Below are positions 41,581 through 53,522 of a DNA stretch of 64,000 nt, piece after piece. Source of the stretch: Nemertoderma westbladi (Eukaryota > Xenacoelomorpha > Nemertodermatida > Nemertodermatidae); NCBI GenBank assembly GCA_032718475.1, contig JAUCBJ010003686.1:1-64000 (forward strand), in the 5' to 3' direction. Every line of letters starts with the position of its first letter. The stretch's first letter is position 1. Under the pieces are notes generated by a model. The model was not told the origin of the DNA and ran no database searches. It was given only the letters and a program-made list of their open reading frames with translations. A program made the position numbers and the translations under genes.

Positions 41581-42924
41581 CAGTGCCGGATTACCCAATG
41601 TGCACAGTGTGCACGTGCACAGGGGCCTCCACCACTGAGGGGCCTCCACCACTCAACACTCAAAAAATTATGAAAAAAATAATCAGAAAAACTTACAGGA
41701 AAGGACAGTGGTTTAGTACATAAATACGTATATAGTACATAAATAAGTACATAAATGTTTCAGTTATCCACTAGTATAGGAGTAGGCCTACACGTATGCT
41801 ATAAAGTGTCAGTTTGATGTTTAATCTGTGAGTACAACTTACAGTAGTAGGTCTACAGTACACTACATGTATACAGAAAGGACAGTGGTTTAGTACATAC
41901 ATGTTTCAGTTATTCACAAGTAGGAGTAGGCCTACACGTATAAGTTATAAAGTTTCAGTTTGATGTTCAGTCTGTGAGTACAATTTACAGTAGTAGGTCT
42001 ACAGTACACTACATGTATACAGAAAGGACAGTGGTTTAGTACATACATGTTTCAGTTATTCACAAGTAGGAGTAGGCCTACACGTATAAGTTATAAAGTT
42101 TCAGTTTGATGTTCAGTCTGTGAGTACAACTTACAGTAGTAGGTATACAGTACACTTACACTACATATATACAGTACTGTTTTGCTAACTGTAGCTATGG
42201 CAGATCAATCAGCAGACTGACACATCGAAAAGAAACGAAATCAAATATGAAAAACGTAAAGAGAGAAGACGCAAGGAATCTGCGGCTATTGCAGGAACAC
42301 AGCCACTCAGCCACTTACTGTACAGCTTTCTTTCCAGTGACAGGGGCAGCAATAAGTGAAGTTGAGAGTGACGACGGTTCGGATTTACCAGGTACGGACT
42401 TGGACTGTAAGGTCCAAGAGGGAGACGTAGATGTGCAACAAGATCCAGAGACGGAACCTAAAGTCCTGCTTGTACTGTAGAATGTGATGTCGGCCTGTGG
42501 CCAGATAAACTTACTGACGTTCAAATTGATGCTGTGGTAACTTGGATGTGTCCAAGCTACAGCATGCGGATCCAAAGTCACTTGAACTCTCCGCAGTGCA
42601 GAAAGTTCAGAAGTAGGGACATTCAGTAGCTCGGAAGTGTGGTGTAAACATGTTTGAACGCAAGCTAAAGAACACAAAGTCTTCCAAGCGCACATGGTTG
42701 TGCTTTAGTCCATATTATACACGACTTTGCGTCTCGCAAGGCTCGTAAAGTTGTTTTCTAAATAAAGTACTATACGTATACTGGTTAGATTCTTTTTTGT
42801 ATTATTATTCTTTGTTTTATTATAATAATAGTTTAAATCTAAATATATCTCTCTATCTCTGATCGATCAGGGGCCCCCACCAATCATGTGCACAGGGGCC
42901 CCCACCAGGCTTGATCCGGCTTTG
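41581..42924 (+). mobile_element. hAT-like DNA transposon remnant in the BEL-2 3' LTR
   Basis: Ends CAGTGCCGGATTA on the left and, as reverse complement, CAAAGCCGGATCA on the right (10 of 13 match). It is flanked by CTGCTGCA and CTGCTGCT, an imperfect 8 bp duplication typical of hAT. Both ends have GTGCACAGGGGCC-type subterminal motifs. The interior holds three ~145 bp tandem repeats (41695-42160). About 42235-42330 gives a basic peptide (KYEKRKERRRKESAA) resembling the N-terminus of hAT transposases. No transposase domain remains; it is non-autonomous. Confidence 0.65.
41695..42165 (+). repeat. Three ~145 bp tandem repeats within the hAT-like element
   Basis: Each unit contains AGGACAGTGGTTTAGTACAT, GAGTAGGCCTACACGTAT, GTTTCAGTTTGATGTT and CAGTCTGTGAGTACAA or close variants. 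The first copy is more diverged and longer. Confidence 0.85.
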
Positions 42925-44040
42925 CTGCTGCTTGTGTCAGGGACTTGCGACGGGAAACGACGACAGACCCCGTAGCCAAGCCGTACTGGTTCTCAATGAT
43001 CGTTCCCTTTGGGGTTCGTGAGGGGTGGGACGGACACGCGAAAGGGTCGACCGACTAACAGAGGAAGGGTTTGATGAGTACTGCCCTTAGCAGTCTCTGG
43101 TCAACAGCAGTTATTACGAGCCTGAAAAGGATATCGGAAAGTCTGCTGCTTGTGCCAGGGATTTGCGACGGGAACCGACGACAGACCCCTTAGCCAAGCC
43201 GTACTGGTTCTCGATGATCGTTGCCTTCGGGGTTCGTGAGGGGTGGGACGGACACGCAACGGGGTCGAAAGACAAAGGATTGGACTCTACTGGCCTACCG
43301 ACTGTTCGGAGCAGTTTCTCGGCTGCCGAAGCGACTACGAGCCTGAATAAGGACTCGGAAAGCCTAGGTGGTTGGGTCTCTGCGATGAACCGACGGACCC
43401 CTAGCCAAGCCGTACTGGTTCTCGATGATCGATCCCTTCGCGGATCGGGAGGGGTGGGACGGACACGCGAACGGGTCCACCGACATGACAGACTCCTAGC
43501 CAAGCCGTACTGGTTCTCGATGACCGATCCCTTCGGGGTTCGGGAGGGGTGGTACGGATACGCGACAGAGTCTACCGACTGGACCGACCCTTAGCCAAGC
43601 CGTACTGGTTCTCGATGATCGATCCCTTCGGGGTTTGGGAGGGGTGGTACGGACACGCAACAGGGTCGACCGACACCGACACCAAGACTAGGACCGAGGG
43701 AAAATCTGGGGAACATTAGTTAGGCTAAAATCTGAGCAAACAGTGGGTAATTAAATAATATACTGTAGGGATTTATATTGTCGTGTATTATTATTGTGAA
43801 TATTTGGTGTATATTGATTTGGGGAAGCCCAATTTATTCACAATCAAGGTTCAACTGTAGGGAAGTTACATTAAAGAGTATATCCAACCAATGCAGCTTT
43901 TTCTCAACCGCAATCTTGCATCTAAGAACGTATTCCTTCTCCACAATCAATATCCGGTGACTGGCCGGGATTCCGTGGTCTGTAAAGTTCCGCCTCCAGC
44001 ATCGGCGTTTTCCCCCATGGTGTCGGGAATAACGGCAACA
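42925..44040 (+). repeat. BEL-2 3' LTR, second part
   Basis: Continues the LTR and carries one extra internal sub-repeat relative to the 5' LTR (six against five AGCCAAGC(C/T)GTACTGG copies in total). It ends CGGCAACA at 44040. It lacks the LINE present in the 5' LTR, so the LINE arrived after BEL-2. Confidence 0.92.
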
Positions 44041-44069
44041 GTATAAGAGTGTTTATTGTTGTATTCACA
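44041..44069 (+). repeat. Copia 3' LTR, last part
   Basis: GTATA (target duplication), then AGAGTGTTTATTGTTG to TTCACA, identical to the end of the copia 5' LTR at 19615-19643. It completes the LTR interrupted at 24577. Confidence 0.95.
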
Positions 44070-44960
44070 TACGGACCTGGGGGGGGGGGGGGGGGGGCTC
44101 ACTGGAAATAAGTCATCAGTTGACAGGGGTAACTGCCGAAGAAAACTTTTATTTTTTTACTCTAGCTAAGAACTTTTATTTTTATGCAATAATTATTAAA
44201 TATAAACTTCAATAATGTATTTGGTGTTATATTTTTCATGTTGGTTCTTTAGAGGTGGCTGGCAATTGAGATTAAGGGGGGACTTGTCCATGAGGCAATT
44301 GTCCAATCCTATTAAAGCTAACCTTAAGAAGATGAGTTAACCGCAAACACCAACTGTGTTTAGTGAGTTTAAATAGTGATTTAACTTCATTATTTAAAAC
44401 ATTAAAGTAAAAAGCAGGTTACGGATGGTGTAGACTTAGATAACTGATCGTGTATCGTCTGATACATAAAATTATACTTTGTAAATTTTCTGATTGTTTC
44501 TTTACAAACTAAATTCGTCTAGGTTTTTGTTATATAAAGTGATAATTAATGTTTACCATCATATTAGTAAAATTCCTATATTTTTCCGTTTGTTTCTTTT
44601 ATTTGCTAAATGTCTCGACATTAAGTTCCCTCCATTTTTTAGTTTTTAATCCGTTCAAAATAAAATTTGACATAATATATATCTTTTGTTGGCTCTTATC
44701 AGCAACAACTCTTTACTGCATCTACATTAGGTAATTTGGCCGTCAAAGATAAGGGATTTTTAAATAATATAAGGTGAGTTGGGCGTGGTCAAACCAGTCT
44801 GTATCAAACGAGACTCAGTTCCTTAATTTAGTGCGCAGGGCAAATAAGGGAACAATTTATGGTGGCTGTCCATTTACTCATCATCCCATAAGGGAGAATT
44901 TTATATCAAAACAGATTTCGGTGCGGAATAATACCTAAACGAACTTTCAAATGAACCACA
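44070..44960. other. Intergenic DNA, no gene seen
   Basis: Starts with a 17-base G run (44081-44097). The remainder is AT-rich without recognisable domains. Confidence 0.5.
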
Positions 44961-45255
44961 CCTGAAAATTGCTCCAGCCCACCTACGATGTACTTCGCAC
45001 TGCGTGGAAATTGAAGCTGGTCGCTGGTCTCGTTAAAGTATATGCAGAATGTGTAACTTTGGTCTGGTCGAAAGCGAGTTCCACTTCATTTTGGTATGCC
45101 CTTTATTGATAGACCATCACTTCCACAGATATCCCTCAATATTATTGTTATACAGTCAATTATTATCATCAATTTCAGGTTGGGACGGCAAAAACTTAGC
45201 AATATATATTTATAAAGCGTTAAAATCACGAGCAGCTACAATCCAAACCACTTAA
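44961..45255 (+). pseudogene. LINE RT C-terminal zinc-like domain relic
   Basis: Reads LKIAPAHLRCTSHCVEIEAG, GRWSR, a stop, then ICRMCNFGLVESEFHFILVC. The pattern 'GR(W/Y)......R.C..C......ED.(F/Y)H(F/L)L..CP' is the CCHC-like segment at the C-terminus of several jockey/CR1-type LINEs. Only this tail remains. It may belong to the same family as the relic at 267-480. Confidence 0.55.
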
Positions 45256-45270
45256 ATATGTCTCTATTAA

Positions 45271-45352
45271 TTGTAAGTGAATTGTTCAGTTTGCCCTTAA
45301 AAGTATTAATTTCAATTCATAAAGATACTATCTAGTTCGCCCTTTAGCTATT
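45271..45352 (+). repeat. Dispersed repeat related to 3784-3872
   Basis: Shares AAGTGAATTGTTC, AATT(T/G)CA(A/T)TTCATAAA and CTAGTTCGCCCT with the copy at 3784. It directly follows the LINE relic, so it could be part of the 3' end of that LINE family. Confidence 0.5.
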
Positions 45353-45835
45353 TTTTGTCCAAAAACAACCTCATCTCGGGCACTTTTAGTGTGACCGACC
45401 CGACTAAAGTTTGTGTATTATATTACTTGTTATATATATTAATATATTAATAATAATTAATTAATTAATTATTAATAATTAATAATATATTAATATATTA
45501 TATTAATATTATAAAGAAAGTTTATACTTTATTTTCATGTGATATTGAATTGGGAGCTAAAAGAACAACGACAATATTTAATTTGAATGAAATCCTCTAT
45601 TAATTAACAAATTCACAGAATATAATATTAATCCACAAATCAACAATAAACGACTAAAACATTGATTTTCTAAAAAAAAACTTTAAGTAAATCAATAAAT
45701 AAAGATATAACTACCAAAGGAAGCATTTAAATTAATTGTATTCTAATTTTATATAAATAATGTCTACAATATTGTCTAAAATATTGTCTAAAATGCCTAT
45801 CAATAGAAATGCACTAAAACTTTCAATAGGGCAAA
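45353..45835. other. AT-rich intergenic DNA with TTAATAAT palindromes
   Basis: 45425-45510 is almost pure A/T with self-complementary TTAATAAT and ATATTAATATAT runs. No gene was found. Confidence 0.5.
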
Positions 45836-48800
45836 ACCAATGAGCTACACTCACAAAGAGAGACCAATTAGATCATCAACCAATGAGCTACACTCACAAA
45901 GAGAGACCAATTAGATCATCAACCAATTAGATACACTCACGAAAAGAGACCATTCAGGTCATCAACCAATTAGCTACACTCACAAAAAGAGAGACCAATC
46001 ATGTCATCAACCAATTAGCTACACTCACAAAGAGAGACCAATCATGTCATCAACCAATTAGCTACACTCACAAAGAGAGACCAATCAGGTCATCAACCAA
46101 TCTACACTCACAAAGAGAGACCAATCAGATCATCAACCAATTAGATACACTCACAAAGAGAGACCAATCAGGTCATCAACCAATCTACACTCACAAAGAG
46201 AGACCAATTAGATCATCAACCAATTAGATACACTCACAAAGAGAGACCAATCAGGTCATCAACCAATCTACACTCACAAAGAGAGACCAATTAGATCATC
46301 AACCAATTAGATACACTCACAAAGAGAGACCAATCAGGTCATCAACCAATCTACACTCACAAAGAGAGACCAATTAGATCATCAACCAATTAGATACACG
46401 CACAAAGAGAGACCAATCAGGTCATCAACCAATCTACACTCACAAAGAGAGACCAATTAGATCATCAACCAATTAGATACACTCACAAAGAGAGACCAAT
46501 CAGGTCATCAACCAATTAGCGACACTCACAAAGAGAGACCAATCAGGTCATCAACCAATCTACACTCACAAAGAGAGACCAATCAGATCATCAACCAATC
46601 TACACTCACAAAGAGAGACCAATTAGATCATCAACCAATTAGATACACTCACAAAGAGAGACCAATCAGGTCATCAACCAATCTACACTCACAAAGAGAG
46701 ACCAATTAGATCATCAACCAATTAGATACACTCACAAAGAGAGACCAATCAGGTCATCAACCAATCTACACTCACAAAGAGATACCAATTAGATCATCAA
46801 CCAATTAGATACACTCACAAAGAGAGACCAATCAGGTCATCAACCAATCTACACTCACAAAGAGAGACCAATTAGATCATCAACCAATTAGATACACTCA
46901 CAAAGAGAGACCAATCAGGTCATCAACCAATCTACACTCACAAAGAGAGACCAATCAGGTCATCAACCAATTAGCTACACTCACAAAAAGAGAGACCAAT
47001 CATGTCATCAACCAATTAGCTACACTCACAAAGAGAGACCAATCATGTCATCAACCAATTAGCTACACTCACAAAGAGAGACCAATCAGGTCATCAACCA
47101 ATCTACACTCACAAAGAGAGACCAATTAGATCATCAACCAATTAGATACACTCACAAAGAGAGACCAATCAGGTCATCAACCAATCTACACTCACAAAGA
47201 GAGACCAATTAGATCATCAACCAATTAGATACACTCACAAAGAGAGACCAATCAGGTCATCAACCAATCTACACTCACAAAGAGAGACCAATTAGATCAT
47301 CAACCAATTAGATACACTCACAAAGAGAGACCAATCAGGTCATCAACCAATCTACACTCACAAAGAGAGACCAATTAGATCATCAACCAATTAGATACAC
47401 TCACAAAGAGAGACCAATCAGGTCATCAACCAATCTACACTCACAAAGAGAGACCAATTAGATCATCAACCAATTAGATACACTCACAAAGAGAGACCAA
47501 TCAGGTCATCAACCAATTAGCGACACTCACAAAGAGAGACCAATCAGGTCATCAACCAATCTACACTCACAAAGAGAGACCAATCAGATCATCAACCAAT
47601 CTACACTCACAAAGAGAGACCAATTAGATCATCAACCAATTAGATACACTCACAAAGAGAGACCAATCAGGTCATCAACCAATCTACACTCACAAAGAGA
47701 GACCAATTAGATCATCAACCAATTAGATACACTCACAAAGAGAGACCAATCAGGTCATCAACCAATCTACACTCACAAAGAGATACCAATTAGATCATCA
47801 ACCAATTAGATACACTCACAAAGAGAGACCAATCAGGTCATCAACCAATCTACACTCACAAAGAGAGACCAATTAGATCATCAACCAATTAGATACACTC
47901 ACAAAGAGAGACCAATCAGGTCATCAACCAATCTACACTCACAAAGAGAGACCAATCAGGTCATCAACCAATTAGCTACACTCACAAAAAGAGAGACCAA
48001 TCATGTCATCAACCAATTAGCTACACTCACATAAAGAGACCATTCAGGTCATCAACCAATCTACACTCACAAAGAGAGACCAATCAGGTCATCAACCAAT
48101 TAGCTACACTCACAAAAAGAGAGACCAATCATGTCATCAACCAATTAGCTACACTCACATAAAGAGACCATTCAGGTCATCAACCAATCTACACTCACAA
48201 AGAGAAACCAATCAGGTCATCAACCAATTAGCTACACTCACAAAGAGAGACCAATCATGTCATCAACCAATTAGATACACTCACAAAGAGAGACCAATCA
48301 GATCATCAACCAATTAGATACACTCACGAAAAGAGACCATTCAGGTCATCAACCAATCTACACTCACAAAGAGAAACCAATCAGGTCATCAACCAATCTA
48401 CACTCACAAAGAGAGACCAATCAGATCATCAACCAATTAGATACACTCACGAAAAGAGACCATTCAGGTCATCAACCAATCTACACTCACAAAGAGAAAC
48501 CAATCAGGTCATCAACCAATTAGCTACACTCACAAAGAGAGACCAATCATGTCATCAACCAATTAGATACACTCACAAAAGAGACCATTCAGGTCATCAA
48601 CCAATCTACACTCACAAAGAGCCATCAGATCAACCAATTAGCTACACTCACGAAAAGAGACCATTCAGGTCATCAACCAATCTACACTCACAAAGAGAGA
48701 CCAATCAGGTCATCAACCAATTAGCTACACTCACAAAAAGAGAGACCAATCATGATCATCAACCAATTAGCTACACTCACGATAAAGAGACCATTCAGGT

Positions 48801-50086
48801 CATCAACCAATCTACACTCACAAAGAGAAACCAATCAGGTCATCAACCAATTAGCTACACTCACAAAAAGAGAGACCAATCAGATCATCAACCAATTAGA
48901 TACACTCACGAAAAGAGACCATTCAGGTCATCAACCAATCTACACTCACAAAGAGAAACCAATCAGGTCATCAACCAATTAGCTACACTCACAAAAAGAG
49001 AGACCAATCATGATCATCAACCAATTAGCTACACTCACGATAAAGAGACCATTCAGGTCATCAACCAATCTACACTCACAAAGAGAAACCAATCAGGTCA
49101 TCAACCAATTAGCTACACTCACAAAAAGAGAGACCAATCATGTCATCAACCAATTAGCTACACTCACATAAAGAGACCATTCAGGTCATCAACCAATCTA
49201 CACTCACAAAGAGAAACCAATCAGGTCATCAACCAATTAGCTACACTCACAAAAAGAGAGACCAATCATGTCATCAACCAATTAGCTACACTCACATAAA
49301 GAGACCATTCAGGTCATCAACCAATCTACACTCACAAAGAGAAACCAATCAGGTCATCAACCAATTAGCTACACTCACAAAAAGAGAGACCAATCAGATC
49401 ATCAACCAATTAGCTACACTCACATAAAGAGACCATTCAGGTCATCAACCAATCTACACTCACAAAGAGAAACCAATCAGGTCATCAACCAATTAGCTAC
49501 ACTCACAAAAAGAGAGACCAATCATGTCATCAACCAATTAGCTACACTCACATAAAGAGACCATTCAGGTCATCAACCAATCTACACTCACAAAGAGAAA
49601 CCAATCAGGTCATCAACCAATTAGCTACACTCACAAAAAGAGAGACCAATCATGTCATCAACCAATTAGCTACACTCACGATAAAGAGACCATTCAGGTC
49701 ATCAACCAATCTACACTCACAAAGAGAAACCAATCAGGTCATCAACCAATTAGCTACACTCATAAAAAGAGAGACCAATCAGATCATCAACCAATTAGAT
49801 ACACTCACGAAAAGAGACCATTCAGGTCATCAACCAATCTACACTCACAAAGAGAAACCAATCAGGTCATCAACCAATTAGCTACACTCACAAAAAGAGA
49901 GACCAATCATGATCATCAACCAATTAGCTACACTCACGATAAAGAGACCATTCAGGTCATCAACCAATTAGCTACACTCACATAAAGAGACCATTCAGGT
50001 CATCAACCAATTAGCTACACTCACATAAAGAGACCAATCAGGTCATCAACCAATTATCTACACTCACATAAAGAGACCAATCATGT
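45836..50086 (+). repeat. Large 43 bp satellite array with higher-order structure
   Basis: About 100 monomers of the satellite also found at 17910-18556. From 46090 to 47960 a 38 bp form (ACCAATCTACACTCACAAAG) alternates with a 43 bp form containing GATACACTCAC. Rare variants recur about 1001 bp apart: ATTAGCGACACTCAC at 46515 and 47516, and AAGAGATACCAA at 46778 and 47779, showing a duplicated ~1 kb block. From 48080 to 49990 the unit becomes a trimer with ACAAAAAGAGAG, ACATAAAGAG and ACAAAGAGAAAC members. Confidence 0.95.
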
Positions 50087-50089
50087 ATC

Positions 50090-50232
50090 CGAAGGAATCT
50101 GTATCCTGCAGGAATCTGTATCCTGCAGGAATATGTATCCTGCAGGAATCTGTATCGTGCAGGAATCTGTATCGTGCAGGAATATGTATCCTGCAGGAAT
50201 CTGTATCCTGCAGGAATCTGTATCCTGCAGGA
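50090..50232 (+). repeat. 17 bp minisatellite with CCTGCAGG core
   Basis: Eight copies of GAATCTGTATCCTGCAG with GAATATG and CGTGCAG variants, at the edge of the 43 bp satellite. The core CCTGCAGG is palindromic. ORFs over it are shadows. Confidence 0.95.
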
Positions 50233-50319
50233 TATACCTAGGGATATCTGCAATATCCGCCCGGAAATATTTGGTCAACTTTTTAAAGATGCAAAATAAT
50301 TGGAAGACGAAACATTAAA

Positions 50320-50475
50320 TTAACTATTTACATCATTGCGTGCAAAGTAGAACTTTGCAGCGTTATGACCCGAGTTTATTTATGTACCGAGCGAACGCAG
50401 CGAGGGAGGTTTACATAAACAAACAAGGGTCTTTAACGCTGATAAGTGACCTTTGCAAGCAATGATGTATGTAAT
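50320..50475. mobile_element. Foldback/MITE-like hairpin
   Basis: The left arm TTACATCATTGCGTGCAAAG and a later GCAGCGTTATGACCC (to 50373) are inverted against GGGTCTTTAACGCTGATAAG (50434-) and TTTGCAAGCAATGATGTA (50451-50470). An inner pair GTTTATTTATGTACC / GGTTTACATAAAC flanks GAGCGAACGCAGCGAG. No ORF. Confidence 0.6.
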
Positions 50476-52795
50476 TTTGTTACATTATCTCAAATTATCA
50501 GCGTTCGGTTTGTGAAGAAAGGATTTTATGGATACTCATTTAATACATTTTAATCATGTACTATATCGAAAATAAGTGAAATTTATTAACAGGTACACAA
50601 GTATTAATTATACATTTAAAATCTATCTCATGCATGGATGTGATAAATCGTTAATCCATCTTGACTATAGTCGACTGAAGCAAACTTATTCACAGTCTGT
50701 GTCCGTACAATTTTACTGAACACTGTCTTCATTTGGTCATTTTAGTCCCGTCACTGCAAACTGGATAATAAAGCAGCACTTATTAACATAAATAGACATA
50801 ATACATTCTGGAATACGGTAATTTAAGTTGTTTCCATGTCATTGATTACTTCGCAGCGTTCCGTCCTATAGGCCGCAACGCTGCAAAGTAGTACTTTGTA
50901 GCGTTATGAGTAATTCACCAGAACGCTGTTAAGTTGACATAATGTAACAAAAATTATTATTTTTAGAACATTTTCTTTAAGAAACACATTTTGCCATGAA
51001 TGGGCCTCTTTATGCAGTTTAGTACCAATAATGTTACGTTAGACTAATTACCATAATTTATAATAATATATAATAATTCTACACTTTATGAATTCTAATC
51101 TACTCAAATAAACGTCTACTAAAGTACTACTTCTACTTCTACTAAAGAATACTTCTACAATAAATAACACGTGCATCACTATAGCAACAAACATAAACAA
51201 ACCAATAAAAAAAAGCAAATTAAAAATTACACAATAGAAATCCGAATACCAAATACATAAAAAAAAGATGGTCGTATGGCTGATTAATGGGGTTTATAAA
51301 TCGAATTAAATGATTATCTATTTTAATTATCAAATTAATTATTAATCCACCAGTTTGTGCAATGGTGCACCATAGAAAGGTAAATTGCACCAAAAATATA
51401 CATTTCCACCAATATAAGTTAAATTTACGGCTCTGCACAACCAACCAACACCCCAATCCTTATCTTTAATACACAATCCCCCCCCCCCCCCATTTATTTA
51501 ATAAAGAATGAAATATAAGTAAGCTAAAATGATAAATAATATTAATTTATTGTTTATTACTTACAAGTACCGCGGTCCAAAAAAATTTTCACGCAAATTT
51601 TCTAAAACATTAAGGTACATTTAGAGTTAAACTATGTTTTATTAAGTAAATCAGTTAATCACGGCATCTCGTAAAAGGAGAAAAATTAAAAATATCCAGC
51701 ATACCCAATTTCTAAGCATTTTGTAAACGAGTGGATGTAGTGGTGTGGTAGGCCTTCACCAGCGGTAACGTAGTGTATGGATGATAGAATTGATTATACA
51801 ATACATTTCTACCTGTTAGTTGCTACTAGTTACATAGTCTAGGGCAGACCGGTAGGTTTCCTATTGTATCTTTAATTAATATAATATAACCAGCTAAAGA
51901 CCCTCAATATTTCATTTTGTTGAATGTTAAAGGTAAAAATTACTCTAGATTAGTTTAAATAATATACTGTACTTACTATTATAAAGCGGCTTGGTGCACT
52001 GAATGAAGATGAACCTATACGCCCACGCATTAAGAAATAAGCACCACAATAACAATATAAAATAATAAACAAATAATTAATCACCGTCACAGATTTCTTG
52101 AAAAAAAAAGTATAGCAAAATGTTATAAAAAATATTGAAAAATGAAAACCACGATAGTTGATTTAATTGGATATTAAGTTTGTTTTGAGGCGAAATTATG
52201 AGAGAACAGTGATGCAGCTGTGTGAATGCAGTGAGCTAGCCGAGCGCGACGAGCGCAGCGAGTTAATTGCGTGGCCCACAAGGCCGAGTATTTACTAATT
52301 GCGAGTTGTTATTAAATATTCTAGAACAATTAATTAAACCTTCACACCTGAAGGTTTTGAATATCATCCGGGTCTCCAATGTATTCCCTATAAAATAAAT
52401 GGTTCATTAACAAATTGTCAGAAATCTCGATATCTTTATATTGTAAACAATATGGCAAGATTATGTGAGGAGGTTTATCAATTACTTCCATTTATGAAAC
52501 TTTTGTTTTAATATAATAAGAATATTGTTCTGTGTCTGTGGCGTAATCTAGAACTTTATTGCACTCCATGAAATAATTATAATTATATAAAATAATACTC
52601 TACGCGAAAAAATCGTTTGATAGTTAGAACGCTATGATGAATATAATGCATAACTTTATACAACGGTGATAATGGTTTATACGACGGCTGAGAATCATCA
52701 ATAGGACAAAGCCTATGAGTTAGATCCTAAACCCTTACCGACATGGTTAATCACCAATAACTTTGATTTCCCACTTATTTACTTTGCACAGTGGC
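50476..52795. other. Intergenic AT-rich DNA with short inverted motifs
   Basis: No gene. AACGCTGCAAAGTA (50878-50891) is followed by its near-perfect inverse TACTTTGTAGCGTT. GTTACATTATCTCAAATTAT (50480s) has an inverted partner ATAATGTAACAAAAATTATT near 50938. A C run sits at 51478-51491. GAGCGCGACGAGCGCAGCGA at 52242 echoes the apex motif of the foldback at 50320-50475. Confidence 0.45.
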
Positions 52796-53522
52796 CGTGT
52801 TGAAACGAGATCGGGATCCACAATTTTCGGGTTTCGGGATCGAGATCGGGATTGCAACTGTCGGGATTCGGGATCGAATCGGGGTCGGAATATTAAATTT
52901 TATTGCGGCCATACACATCCAAAACTTAAACTATAGCTATCTACCCTGCCCTCTTTATAGGAGAAAAAAAAACTTTCGAGAAATATCATGTTCTAAAAAA
53001 TGCCTAGATATGTAAAATGTCCATCGACTTTGTTTCAAATGGTTCACAGACGTGGAATATTTCCCACTTACGTATTTAATTTCACTTAATTTCACATTAA
53101 TATAATTTCTGCAACATTTTTAATATATCTAAGACTGCAGTCAGACTGAATCGCTGCCACATCTCTATAATATAATCGCCCTGCTGCATTGAAACTGCAC
53201 ATTGAGATGCCATGCCGGCTTATCAACAAAGCTGCACCGCCACAACTCCCTATCACCCATGACATTTGCTAGATCATCCGCATCTTTAAGGCCAGTGTCC
53301 TTTAAGATGCGTCTCAAGAAAGTCATGGGCTGTCCACCATGCTTATTCACTCCATGAGGCTGCCAAAGTACAATATTATGCACTGGCTGGTCCTCACGGC
53401 GAAAGCAATGTCCTGCAAAGCGGAGGCGATTTTGTTCTAGTGTCAAGTTTGGGGGAACCAATAAGACACGTCTATAATGTCGAAAAATCCCGATATTTTT
53501 TCATCGGGATCCCATTGCATCA
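52796..53522. mobile_element. Probable non-autonomous hAT-like element with GGGATC motifs, interrupted by a LINE
   Basis: The left end has several CGGGATCGAG/CGGGATTCGG motifs. The right end (53483-53518) has AATCCCGATATTTTTTCATC and GGGATCCCATTGCATCACTA, i.e. the same motif inverted. TGCACAG occurs at both borders (52785-52793 region and 53528) as a possible target duplication. 62579-62984 carries related GGGATCCCGA motifs. Confidence 0.45.
53177..53480 (-). mobile_element. LINE 3' fragment (copy d)
   Basis: A short minus-strand 3' fragment of the same LINE family: the C-terminal reading RFAGHCFRREDQPVHNIVLW, ILKDTGLKDADDLANVMG and DRELWRCSFVDKPAWH, then diverged 3' end sequence. The (TAG)n tail is lost. 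Confidence 0.88.

Larger units (their letters stand above)
24578..44040 (+). mobile_element. BEL-2: large BEL/Pao LTR retrotransposon with third-ORF module
   Basis: Begins TGTTCGCGG and ends CGGCAACA, with a 5 bp duplication GTATA on both sides (24573-24577 and 44041-44045), as expected for BEL/Pao. Total 19.5 kb; about 14.4 kb without the inserted LINE (25698-29400) and hAT-like element (41581-42924). Order: 5' LTR, small ORF, gag, pol, spacer with direct repeats, exonuclease-like ORF, zinc-knuckle ORF, polypurine tract, 3' LTR. Stops and frameshifts occur in gag and pol; the third and fourth ORFs are uninterrupted. Confidence 0.92.

Noticed and set aside
42247-42480. Independent gene in the hAT-like insertion
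   Set aside because: A 77-codon frame without a domain. A neighbouring frame better resembles the basic N-terminus of a transposase, so it is treated as a decayed remnant.
45836-50086. CRISPR-like regular array
   Set aside because: Monomers are adjacent without unique spacers, and the context is a metazoan genome. It is a satellite.
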